Positions 1-9,761 of a stretch of 22,852 nucleotides of DNA are shown piece after piece. The translations under genes and the position numbers were made by a program. How positions within the stretch are numbered: the stretch's first letter is position 1; each line of letters opens with the position of its first letter. The notes under the pieces are model-generated. The model searched no databases, had not been told where the DNA came from, and saw only the letters and a list, made by a program, of their open reading frames with translations. Location: positions 1,651 to 24,502 of the forward strand of contig KN883426.1 of NCBI GenBank assembly GCA_000934455.1, in the 5' to 3' direction. The DNA is from Apostichopus parvimensis. Taxonomy: Eukaryota > Echinodermata > Holothuroidea > Aspidochirotida > Stichopodidae.

Positions 1-278
1 CAGATGAGGGCTGGACCCTGACAGGATGATATCTGTGGCAATTGATAATTTCAGAGAGACTCAATAAACTCAGTCATAACAATTCCATAACTGGAAATAT
101 GATAGCTTTTGAAATTGCAAAGGGAGGGGAAAACAGCTTGTTTTTTAGGGGTTTGTTTGGTTTGTTTTTTGTGAACAGACTCAAGATTGTAATCCTGCCT
201 AGCTTTGGCAACAGATAAATTCATTTCCAAATTTGATCCCAAACAATTTGAGGAGAATTATTTAACATCACTGCATCA

Positions 279-687
279 TCAGTAGGCAGTAGCGGAGCGT
301 CCGTACAGTCAGGAGGGGCGGATGCCCCCCCTGACGGACTCAAATGGACTGTTGGCGCCCTTTTCAGCTTTTTACCACTTTTTACTTATTTGCGATTATT
401 GACTTTTTTATTGCGCTCTCATCTACCTATTGACATTTGTCACATTTTGTTGGTGTAATTTTCTGACAAAATGGCGATAACACCTATTTATTCTTCGTTT
501 ATCTGCAAATTAGCAAGGCCCAAAAAGGGTCATTTCCGGCGATCTAGAGTGTATCTTTACTCAAAAAATTTCTGTACGCTCCGCGCCAACCAATGGTGGC
601 GCTCCGCTTAGATAGTGTCGAAAGCGCCCCTACAGACCATTCTCGCCACCCCTGACCAATACCCCTAGCTCCGCCACTGTCAGTAGG
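279..687. mobile_element. Non-autonomous hAT-type MITE with 8-bp target duplication
   Basis: The 393-bp element (287-679) is flanked by an exact 8-bp direct repeat, TCAGTAGG, at 279-286 and 680-687. Its ends are inverted repeats: CAGTAGCGGAGC on the left, and CAGTGGCGGAGC when the right end is reverse-complemented, 11 of 12 matching. An 8-bp target duplication with CAG-starting, CTG-ending termini is characteristic of the hAT superfamily. The interior has no transposase frame, so the element would depend on a transposase made elsewhere. Two strong hairpins lie inside: 308-335 (12-bp arms with one mismatch, 4-base loop) and 583-602 (GCGCCA paired with TGGCGC). It is much richer in CpG than its flanks. 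The superfamily call rests on target-site length and terminal bases, not on a transposase. Confidence 0.85.
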
Positions 688-3600
688 TATAGGTTGAGTC
701 CGCTTTAATTTCATCTTGTTTTCCTAACATGTTGACAATAATTGGGAAGCCTGTAACCATGCGCTTGTCAAAACAAGTTACCAGGCAAACACCTTAGACT
801 AATTCAACACTAAATCTAGGTCATTTGCAATGGAATATACACCACATCCAGGTAAATAGGATTGACAGACGAAATTGGGTAAAAGGTTTCCCACTTTTTT
901 TTCTTCTTCTTTTTTTTCTTGTGACTTTGGACACAATCTTATCAACCGCTACTGAATTAGCAGAACACCATTTAAGATAAAACGCCAAAAATCTCATTGC
1001 AATCGTGGTACCAAACTCATCAAGATTCCTGTTATTTACTGTCAACTTCAAACAAGCCATTTCCCAGGATATGTAAATCCCCTTTCTTCTACAGTATCTC
1101 TTATGTGACGACCTAGATGGATTTTCTAAAAATTTCAAAAAACTATCCAGAGGTTTAAATAATTCCTACAAACAATGTAATACATATAGCTGAAAACATT
1201 CTTGAGATTAATTTTTGGCCATCTAGCTTAACTCCATTTCGAGCACAGAAAGGCAAACTGTTACTATAGTAACAGTCCTAATACTGATCTGATCTAAAAT
1301 ATTGGGATTAAGCTTTTTTTAACTTCAAACCTGTTACCATGTTCATGTAGTACTTTGGGGTTCTTTGAAACAATTATTTCCCACAAAGGGGAAGGGAACC
1401 CTCAACTCACTACACACATCCCCTCCCCCCCCCCCTCCTCCAGGGCACAACAACTTGTTCTCTTCTCGTTTAACTGATGGTAACCTGCTATGCTCACATA
1501 CTTGATCCCTGTGGTTGCTTAGTCTGGTACATAAACATATTCTCCCACCCTTAACAAAATGTTCATACATATTATAAAAGTAACTATTCACACAAACATT
1601 TTCAAGAATTAAAAGCCCACTTAATTTTCCAAATATGACTTGATCTTGGAAGGTTTTTAGTCTAAGTTACCAAACTGCGTAATTAAAATATCGTCCTAAA
1701 GCTGTGTGTTTCCCTTTAATTTCTCGGAGACCAGTGATGTGGAGGCTGGAGGGAAGATTAAAGACCAGAGAACTTGGGGATCCAGCTAAGTTTTTATAAC
1801 TATCTGGGTGACCTTCACCTTTAGCAGAGCATGACAGGATATGAACTGGGATTGCCATTACAAAATATTATCATAGCACACTATTAAACATGCACTCCAA
1901 ACAGATCAAAGAGTCAACGAAATAGTCATAGCAATTCCTTGGCATGTTTTAAAGATGGCAGGAATCCAGGAGCTTAAGAAGGAAAGGGTGTGGCCCTGAG
2001 GACCTTAAAGCTGACTAGGGTGGAAGGGGCAGACAGGGCAGGGGGGAGGGGTTCTCCCTCAAGAAAAAAATGAATACTTTAGACATGACATGATGCATTC
2101 TGAGGCCATGTAGGTTTTTAAATTAGGACTGAAATCTATAAGGTCTACATACAAGGTTCTGCAAATAACTACTTCAATTATTTTGTGTGCCAGACTTGAA
2201 AGGGGGGGGGGGGTACACCGCCCACCTGAGATTCTTGCCGGCGAGAGTATGTCATGCAAAACGTATGGGACTTGACAGATATTTCCTGATAAGGCTTAAT
2301 CCTACATTGGGTTTAAGAAACGATGACAAATTGTATTTGTATTATTTTGTCAATCAATATTAGCATGTCAGAGAAAGGGGAAAAGGGTGGGGGGCCTGGG
2401 GACTATGGGGTCCTTTTACAATTTAAAAAATCAGTTAGAGAGCTTTTTAGACTTACACGAAGTAGAGTAACATATATATGTAAAGATAATTTGCTTTACT
2501 ACCTCATAAACAGAGTTCCCATTTCTTTAACCTACCACCTCTGTAGTTAAGACTCTGATTTGATATAAATACACAATGACACAAATTTATGTGGTCAATT
2601 TTTCTAAACAGAGCAGCAAATTAAGTTACTGAAGCACACGCTGGTTTTTCCATAGTTACCCAGATAGGCAACCAATCACGCTGACTGGTTTTAATTAGTA
2701 TACCACTCTAAAAATACCAACTGTGGTATTCGATCCAAAGAACCATCTTAATTGCGACTCGAAGTTAAAGAATTATTGAGGTGAAATTCTTACCGTTAAT
2801 CTGTCATGTTTGGTCTGACATGACTTTTTATTCAATTAAATTCACTCCAAGTCATTTAATTTTTTTTTAAATATATTTTTAAAAAAAGGTCTTTCCTTTA
2901 AAAATATTGAAAGGTGAAATAGTGATGTGCAAACAAACCACCTTTTGTATATAATATTGAAAATCATGGGAGTGGATTAATTCTGTTACAAAAAGCAAAA
3001 TTAACTTATGTACACTTTGGAATTTTGTGTGTTCTAATTATGGGTTGGTATTCAATACCGACAGAAGATACAATTAGGTTTATATAGACTTTATAATGTA
3101 TGAAGCAGGGCTCAAATTAACCGTCTGTGGAACAGACAGAAAGTTGAAGTCGGTGCCCCTACCACTTGCCATAATGTTCTCATAAATCATACGTTACTGA
3201 TGACAAAAACTGCTGTACCCTTTAACTCAAGTTACTTCACTGAAATTTCCTTCATAATGATCTCAATCATCATTAAAACTCATCCAACTAAATCAGGGGT
3301 TAAAAAATTTTCTGAAATTCCAGTGATATTTTGCGACAGAAATAGTTCGTTATAGCAGCTGCGTGGGAAACATGAATATTTACGGTTCGGTACGGTTCAT
3401 AATCAATGATCTCATGAGTCGTTCCAGTTTTATTTTATTTCTATTTTCTCTTACTTTGGACAAAAATACCCTCTCAATTTTTTGGGGAAAAGTTTTTGCA
3501 GAAAAAGTTGCGTTGATCCCTCTCAATCTTCAATTCCAGCGCTAGCATGAAGACCAACCGCTTAAATTTTCACCTACCATGAAAACTTTCACTCACGTAC

Positions 3601-5323
3601 AGTAAATATGACTAATTATAACACATATGTCAGGAGTACCGCAAAAACAAAATTGAAGCTTCATCTTACACACCACAGTCATCAAGTTCCAAGTAACATT
3701 GCTTTTGTTCTATCTATCTTTGAATTTCTTTGAAGCTATTATGTCCGTTGCGGATAATTTGTTTATGTATGGCTGTGGTATGTCTTGTGCACAAGGCTAT
3801 CACGTTGTACTTACAACAGTATACAGTCTGGCAGTAACGAGTAACGAGGATGATGGCCACAATCTCTGAGAAGTGGAATTTCGGAATTGCGGCATCAAGT
3901 TAGGTCATGCATCATCTCTTTAAATTTAAGGCAGAAAAGCCAAGAGTAACAATAGCGTGTTACCTCCAAAGAAGCTGTTTGGTAGTGAAATTCTTGAACC
4001 TACATCTTGAAATTCATACAGAAGCCATGCAAGTATAGCTATGTGTGCTTGGTCTTCTTCAGTTTTCCAAAAAGGTTTTCTTCTTTAATTAAATACTTAA
4101 ATCGGTAAATCTTAATTTGACTTAATGTCTGTTCAAATCTCAAGACAAGTTGAGAACTTAGACTTTATCCCAAAAGAAGCTTGGCCCAGTCTACACTTGA
4201 GAATTAGTGAGCACACTATGGGTTGCATTCTATAGTGTTAATGCAGATCAGACCCCACGATTTGATCCCCATGATAGACTAGGATCAACGGATCAACGGA
4301 GGATAAGACCCTCTTCTCTGGATTAAATTTGTAATGTAAACATAGCTTTACCTTTTACTTCAAATGTTGTTTCTTACTTCCTTTAATAGCAATAGGCATA
4401 GCCCTGCACATGGCACGTGTAGAATGGTTTCACAAGAAAACAAACCTCAACTTCCTTTTTGGTGATTGCGAGCGTACATTCTCATTTGAATGCGCAGAGG
4501 TTCAGAAACGACTTGCTTTGATATTGAACACAGAGTGCCGAGTCTGATTCGTAATGTAAACGTTTTAACTTGTCTCTCAAAATTTCCAACTCGACAGATC
4601 AACTTTCAATTGTACAATGGATTAGAAACAAAATATGATCAATTATAGTTTTTTTTATTTCATTATTGTAATTTTATCTGCCATTCTATACTGGTCTACG
4701 TTCAGAACATCAGTTTTGGTAGCCCCAAAATTCCTAAATCTCTTGTTCAAATTTTACAAAAAGATGAAAAATCTTAGAATCACTTTTCAAATTGTTTTTT
4801 CATGTGTGTGTGTGTGGGTGTCTGTCTGTATGTTTTGAGTACATAACACCTGCAAACAATTATCAATCTTGACAAATACTCATATTTGAAAGCATAAAAT
4901 ATTTCTCTATATGAATCGGGGACTAACAAATCCATGATACAGTTAAGCTGCTCACTGAGGATGTGTGCTTTATAGTGTCAAAATGCAAAGAGGTATGCCA
5001 GAAAAAACACAAATGAAACCAACTAACTTTTCATCTTTCAGTCAGAGGTAAGATTTAATCTTTCATGGAAAATTTGTGGTAATGGCTGAATTAATGTCTT
5101 CAGTGCATTGAATTATCTGGATATAATAGACATATATATGTCCACCGTCTGAGTACTACGATGGTCTCAAAGACTATACATAAGCACTGTTTTCTAGATG
5201 CTCCCATCGCAGTTATTGAACCCTATTCATCTGCAACACCATCACACTTTAATTATGTTCCCTTGTATTGATCCATTTCAGCACCACAAGGCACTATGTC
5301 AAAATTAAGAAAGAGCTGCAGCA
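688..5323. other. AT-rich non-coding stretch, probably intron or 3' flank of the minus-strand gene
   Basis: I see no recognisable gene here. Since the coding exon at 5754-7236 is on the minus strand and probably ends in a splice donor, later exons of that gene should lie here or beyond the left edge. No segment shows the composition shift of the known exon. Minor contents are a pyrimidine-rich tract near 895-920, poly-C at 1425-1435, a G-rich block at 2025-2051, poly-G at 2202-2213, a short TG run near 4804, and a tandem duplication of GGATCAAC at about 4282-4298. The block 4390-4547 has somewhat more CpG and an open frame on the plus strand; it is discussed as a weak finding. Confidence 0.5.
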
Positions 5324-5585
5324 GCTGCAGCATCCTCTGCAGCAAGGCTGTAGCAAGCCTGAATAATTATCAAACAATAGAGTTTATCTCTGGAGGATAC
5401 AGTTTCTAATACATGTAAAACTGCAGAACACAACAGATGATGTCCTACGCAGACTGACATATTATGCTGCAGCATCTTCTACAGCAAGGCTGCAGCAAGT
5501 CTAAATTATCAAACAATAGAGTTTATCTTCCTAATAAATAAAGAACACGAACGATTATGTCCTACGCAGACTGACATATTGTGCG
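5324..5585. repeat. Two-copy tandem duplication, units of about 142 and 120 bp
   Basis: Unit 1 (5324-5465) and unit 2 (5466-5585) both open with GCTGCAGCATC. They share, in order, a GCAGCAAG block, a run containing ATTATCAAACAATAGAGTTT, and a closing block containing GTCCTACGCAGACTGACAT. Unit 2 lacks about 20 bp from the middle of unit 1. Just upstream is a further run of CAGCTGCAG motifs, so the PstI-like CTGCAG core recurs several times. The duplication lies within 200 bp of the splice donor of the minus-strand gene, in its probable intron. The readthrough part of the long minus-strand frame ends inside unit 2. Confidence 0.8.
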
Positions 5586-5747
5586 GTGTCCTACTGTTGA
5601 CTTGGTTCCTAATCCAATTAGAAAGCAGACAATGAGAGAGAAAGAGAGAATTTATAGAAAATAAAAGCATCATTCCTGAAACATTGCAGAGAGCTGGATT
5701 AATAGTAATTAAAATAACAAATGATTTAAAGGGGAATAAAAGAAACT

Positions 5748-5753
5748 GCAAAC
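5748..5753 (-). other. Probable 5' splice site closing the large coding exon
   Basis: On the minus strand the coding sequence reads AACAAAG followed by GTTTGC, so the exon would end at 5754 and the intron begin at 5753. The exonic AAAG and the GT with G at +5 fit a metazoan donor, but T at +3 and +4 make it weaker than the consensus. It sits where the encoded protein changes from Ser/Lys/Glu/Pro-rich to a hydrophobic, AT-encoded tail. Splicing here leaves one base of a split codon (phase 1). Confidence 0.6.
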
Positions 5754-7236
5754 CTTTGTTTCTCTTCTTTTCAGGAGGTGATGAGGACCTTGGAAGTTGG
5801 TCTCCACCCCTGCTCTCCGGCGACGACGACAGCAACGGGTCCGACAAATCCAAAACAGGCGCTTTATGCGTATGTTTCCTCTTTTGACCGAGTTTTGAGT
5901 CTACACTCCCCATAGTCGGGGACTGCGAGCCGAGTTTGCCGGCCGTCAAGTCCGGCATCTCTGTGTCCATACTCAGACTCTGCTCTAGTCGTGCATGTCT
6001 CTTTGGTACCGGCAGAGGGTCCGGGAGATTGGACGGACTGGGGTCCGTGTCCGCCGAAGAATTAAAGTCTTGGAAACTGGAATATTTATTGAATCGAGAC
6101 CTCCTCCTCCTAGCCGGGTGAATGTCCTCGTTGTGGTCACTCAGACTAGAGCCGGACGGAGGTGGAGGAGGAGGCTGCGATTTATATTTCTTCTGCTTTT
6201 GCTTGGATTCGTGAAAGTCCTCGCTGGAACTACCGGTGGAAACGTCGCTGACTTTGCGAACCTGTCTTGACTCTCCTCTCTGAGTGAGAGCCGCTGATTG
6301 TCTGACATCAAATACCTCCTCTCCGTCTGAAAATTCTTCCTCTCCCCTATGGGGAGGAAGTTCAATCCTCTGGGGGACCGGTAGGACTGTTGCCTCGTCC
6401 CCTAAGTTCTGATAAAATCCACTGTCCTCTGACTTGGTCTCTATCCCATCGGTGGGAACACCGAGTTCAGAGTCGTATTTCTTGACTTCCTCGTCTAAAC
6501 CTTTCACGCCGCTCCGGCGTTTCACACTTCCGCGTCGGCTCGTCAATTTCTCCTTCATTTTTTCAAACTTTGAAAATATGCCAGGGCGCCCTCTCTCCTT
6601 CACCATCTCCTCCTCGGCTTCTTCCCCAAACGGATCCAACGATTTGCTTCTTTTCTTCACGCTCCTTCCCTTAGGCTCCCTGGTTATTGTTCTGCCCGTG
6701 CGTTTCTCCGACCTATTTGATCGATACTTGTTTTCCATTTCGTCATCTCCTGCGTGACTCTCCGGTTCGGAGAACGATTCAATGTTGCCCAGGTTATGAT
6801 CCATCGGAGAGGAGCTACTGCTGTGGTCCGAGGCATTCCGGTGGACCTCGCAGGAACAGTCGTGCAGGAGTTGCTCATTGCGAATGTCTTGAAGCGTTTT
6901 GATTGCCGTGAGGTACTGAGCATGCTCTCTGAGTTTGTTGTTTTGTCTCCGTAGTGCGCACATTTGTTCCATGAGTCTCAGCAGGTGATCTAACTGTTGC
7001 ATGCCCTGCCCTCTCTCCCCGGCTGTCGGAGTTGTTTGGATGTTCTCAGTTAGTGGCGGCATCCGTTTTGCTACTGCCTGGGGTGACGTTCTCGGCCTCC
7101 TGTTCGTGTTCTCAATACTCTTCAGGATGTCTGCGATGGATCCCCAATCATCTTTGCGGACTAGATTGGAGCTGCCTTCCGGTTCAGGTGGCCCACCAAC
7201 CAACTCACTGTTCACTGCACCGGTATTTTCAGCCAT
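5754..7236 (-). CDS. Large first coding exon of a Ser-rich, charged coiled-coil protein; family not recognised
   Basis: From the ATG at 7236 there are 494 complete codons plus one base before the likely splice donor. The start is supported by an in-frame TGA at 7278-7276 in the same exon. Residue layout: a short conserved-looking patch near 28-42 (DDWGSIADILKS); a leucine-rich helix predicted to form a coiled coil at about 79-125 (QQLDHLLRLMEQM onward); a Ser cluster at 138-144; basic stretches near 178-199 and 220-242, the latter containing FSKFEKMKEK and RRGSVKRRS; an acidic patch near 298-310; the possible kinase-site motif RKVSDVS at 327-333; six prolines at 355-360; RRRRSR at 376-381; then a Ser/Pro-rich end. 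There is no signal peptide, membrane segment or catalytic domain. The make-up suits an intracellular scaffold or regulatory phosphoprotein, but that is inference. If unspliced, the frame would run to a stop at 5509-5511 (575 codons), but the last ~80 residues look intronic. Confidence 0.85.
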
Positions 7237-7284
7237 GTCTTTGGCAGTACTGACGATGTAGCTTAGATCAAGACTTCATTGAAC
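7237..7284 (-). promoter_or_regulatory. 5' UTR segment in the coding exon, with a tiny upstream ORF
   Basis: These 48 bases lie between the splice acceptor and the ATG at 7236. They contain a TGA (7278-7276) in frame with the main ATG, which excludes an N-terminal extension from this exon. A minimal upstream ORF, ATG AAG TCT TGA, lies at 7279-7268 in another frame and ends 31 bases before the main start. Such uORFs can lower or condition translation of the main frame in animals generally; whether this one acts is unknown. Confidence 0.6.
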
Positions 7285-7305
7285 CTGCAGAAAAGGAAAC
7301 ATTAA
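7285..7305 (-). other. 3' splice site preceding the coding exon
   Basis: Read on the minus strand, a pyrimidine-rich tract TTTCCTTTTCTGCAG ends at 7285 and is followed by GTTC. This is a near-consensus metazoan acceptor. It implies a 5' UTR intron, so the transcription start and at least one non-coding exon lie at higher coordinates, possibly kilobases away. I could not place that exon with confidence. A CpG-richer block at about 10990-11300 is one candidate. Confidence 0.75.
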
Positions 7306-7640
7306 GGAAATCATAAATATTTGTAAAGTTTTTCTTCCATGTATGATGTACCTTTGGTTAAGAAAAGTTATATTTGCAGCAAATTGTTAGTCCCAAAAGA
7401 TTTCAAAAAAGCGTACTGGGCCTCCCACCTCCTCCCTCCCTTTCCTGCCTCCCCCATCCCCCTCTGCAAGGATCGCTTCCCTTGCTGAATAAATTATAAA
7501 AGTTTAACTAACATTTCTGACTGCTTTGTCTGCCCAAATAATAATAATAAAAATAATAACAATAAAATAGATAGTATAAAAGTTTTGTGGGCAAAAAAAC
7601 TTCTTGCATTTGTGCATTAATTTGTCCATGTTGTATAATT
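7306..7640. other. Non-coding intronic sequence with a pyrimidine-rich patch
   Basis: This is AT-rich sequence with no credible frame, probably the 3' part of the 5' UTR intron of the minus-strand gene. It contains a plus-strand C/T-rich tract at about 7418-7466 and an AATAAT-rich run near 7536-7568. I see no conserved element. Confidence 0.5.
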
Positions 7641-8197
7641 TTTTGTAGTGTTTTGTATAGTGTTTTGTATAGTGTTTTGTGTAGTGTTTTGTTTTGTATA
7701 GTGTTTTGTGTATTGTTTTGTACAGTGTTTTATGTAGTGTTTTGTAAAGTGTTTTGTTTTGTTTTGTATAGTGTTTTGTTTTGTATAGTGTTTTGTTTGT
7801 ATAGTGTTTTGTGTAGTATTTTGTGTAGTGTTTTGTTTGGATATTGTTTTGTATAGTGTTTTGTGTAGTTTAGTGTTTTGTTTTGTATAGTGTTTGGGTA
7901 CTGGTTTTTACAGTGTTTTGTGTAGTGTTTTGTATAGTGTATTGTTTTGTATAGTGTTTAGTGTACTGTAGTGTTTTGTGTAGGGTTTTGTATAGTGTTT
8001 TGTGAAGTGTTTTGTATATTGTTTTGGATAGTACTGTTTTGTATATTGTTTTGTACACTGTTTTGTATAGTGTTTGTGTAGTGTTTTGTGTAGTATTTTG
8101 TGTAGTGTTTTGTATAGTGTTTTGTGTAGTGTATTACATAGTGTTTTATATAGTGTTTTGTGTAGTACGTGTTATGTATATTGGTTTGTATAGTGTA
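7641..8197. repeat. Degenerate 12-bp tandem array, GTGTTTTGTATA / GTGTTTTGTGTA
   Basis: Roughly 550 bp is built from a 12-bp unit that occurs in two main forms, GTGTTTTGTATA and GTGTTTTGTGTA, with occasional insertion of an extra TTTTG or loss of a few bases. The plus strand is almost free of C except at scattered point changes, so the strands are strongly asymmetric. Because the unit is a multiple of three and lacks stops in several frames, long but meaningless frames appear on both strands, with four-residue periodicity. It lies in the probable 5' UTR intron of the minus-strand gene, whose RNA would carry the A/C-rich strand. Confidence 0.95.
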
Positions 8198-9093
8198 TAC
8201 TGTTCTGATATTGCGATACAAGAATAATAATAGAAAAAACTCATGTCACCAAATTATTCCTATCAAAGTTCTAAATCAATATTTTAATTAAATTAATGAA
8301 TTTAAAGACTACAGCACTGTATGAATGAAATCAATAGATTAATTAGTACACTATGTACAGCACAACTAATGATACCAAACCATATCCTGTGACAGGAAAA
8401 AGTCCCTAAGTCGATCAACATAAAAACTAACAAATACAGCATATTAACTATCAGGTGTCACAACATGAAGAGGAGGGTTAAAATTTCCCCGCTCATATCC
8501 TGTATAAAGATATAGTAATGCAATGTATAATATATGTGTACCACTGTCATATATTCTTAGTGGAAAAATTTGTCCATCTCTGTACCTGTTACAGTACCAT
8601 CCCTCCTCATCCTCCCCCTGTCCCTCTTGTCTAAACCAAACAACAGTTCACATCTGTTGGTATTCTCCCCCCCCCCCCAACCCCCCATGTCAAAAAGTTA
8701 GGTGGAATCACTGCTTAGAACTATAAACCACCTATTCATATTAACTTCATTCTTCTAACTCCATGATATCACTTTGATTTCATAACGAATGAAAACTCCA
8801 TTTTGTTATTCATATTTGTAACTTTATCATAGTTCTCACAATAATTCAGGGACGTTGATGCACTCATCAATTGCACCAGCTGCCGCTAATATTTGAACAG
8901 CCGATTTCAAAGTGAATTTGATGAGACAAATCAATTGAAACTTTTATCATCTGAGCTAATTCTGTCTGACACTTCAAACTAATTCATTGCTACTATTTGC
9001 ACAAATGTAGAGAGTTACACTGACTTGCAACAAGATCTTAAATTCATGCATTGATCATGTGTGTTTACAGAAAATGTTCACGCTCATGCATGC
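8198..9093. other. AT-rich stretch without a recognisable gene
   Basis: I see no credible coding frame. There is a C/T-rich patch at about 8596-8690 that includes a 12-base poly-C run (8667-8678). The rest is ordinary AT-rich sequence, probably intronic to the minus-strand gene or upstream of it. Confidence 0.5.
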
Positions 9094-9761
9094 TTACAGA
9101 ACTAGTGGTGTTAAACGTTAATAATTCCCTTTCTGTACCTATAGCCACCTAAAGGGTGATCGTAAAAGGGTGAGGGTGTAGGAGGGTGAGGGGAGGGGAA
9201 GAATGAGGTGAGGGGTGGGGGAGTCTGAAGGGGATGAATCCCCCACTATAGCAGATATTGTTACCAAACAAATTCATGATCTCAATGCGTAACAAAATAT
9301 TTAAGTAATAATCACATTTACAGAACTAGTGGTGTAAAGTTAATAATTCCCTTTCTGTACCTAGCCACATAAAGTGTGATCGTGAAAGGTTGAGGGGTGT
9401 AGGAGGGTGAGGGAAGGGGAAGAAAGTGGTGAGGGGAGGGGAGTTGGAGGGGATGAATCCCCTCACTGTAGCAGATATTGTTACCAAACAAATTCATGAT
9501 CTCAATGTGTAACAAAATATTTAAGTAATAATCACATTTACAGAACTAGTGGTGTAAAGTTAATAATTCCCTTTCTGTACCTAGCCACATAAAGGGTGAT
9601 CATAAAAGGGTGAGGGGTGTAGGAGGGTGAGGGAAGGGGAATAAAGAGGAGAGAGGAGGGGGAGTCGGTAGGGGATGAATCCCCTCCCCTCCACTGTAGC
9701 AGATGTTGTTACCAAACAAATTCATGATCTCAATGTGTAACCAAATATTTAAGTAATAATC
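9094..9761. repeat. Three tandem copies of a ~222-bp unit
   Basis: Units begin at 9094, 9318 and 9538, each with TTACAGAACTAGTGGTGT. Each contains, in order, a TAATAATTCCCTTTCTGTACC block, a G-rich tract, a GGGGATGAATCCCC-like block, and a tail including CAAATTCATGATCTCAATG and TTTAAGTAATAATCA. Spacings are 224 and 220 bp, and the third unit ends near 9761. Copies are very similar outside the G-rich tract, where length and base changes concentrate. Minus-strand frames repeat because of this periodicity and are not genes. A young local tandem amplification, or a transposon-derived unit, would both fit. Confidence 0.95.

Noticed and set aside
821..1138. 105-codon minus-strand frame with a Lys/Arg-rich patch
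   Set aside because: The basic patch is encoded by a plus-strand T/C-rich tract near 895-920. I recognise no domain and see no good splice sites. Only weakly excluded.
1343..1591. 82-codon minus-strand frame with poly-Gly
   Set aside because: The glycine run is the poly-C tract at 1425-1435 read in reverse. Nothing else in it looks coding.
5684..7261. Several plus-strand and off-frame minus-strand frames of 60-107 codons
   Set aside because: They overlap the GC-rich minus-strand coding exon and are shadows of it. None has its own start context or domain.
7587..8227. Open frames with Cys/Val/Phe or Tyr/Lys/Thr periodicity
   Set aside because: They are by-products of the stop-poor 12-bp repeat, with four-residue periodicity on both strands and no independent coding signal.
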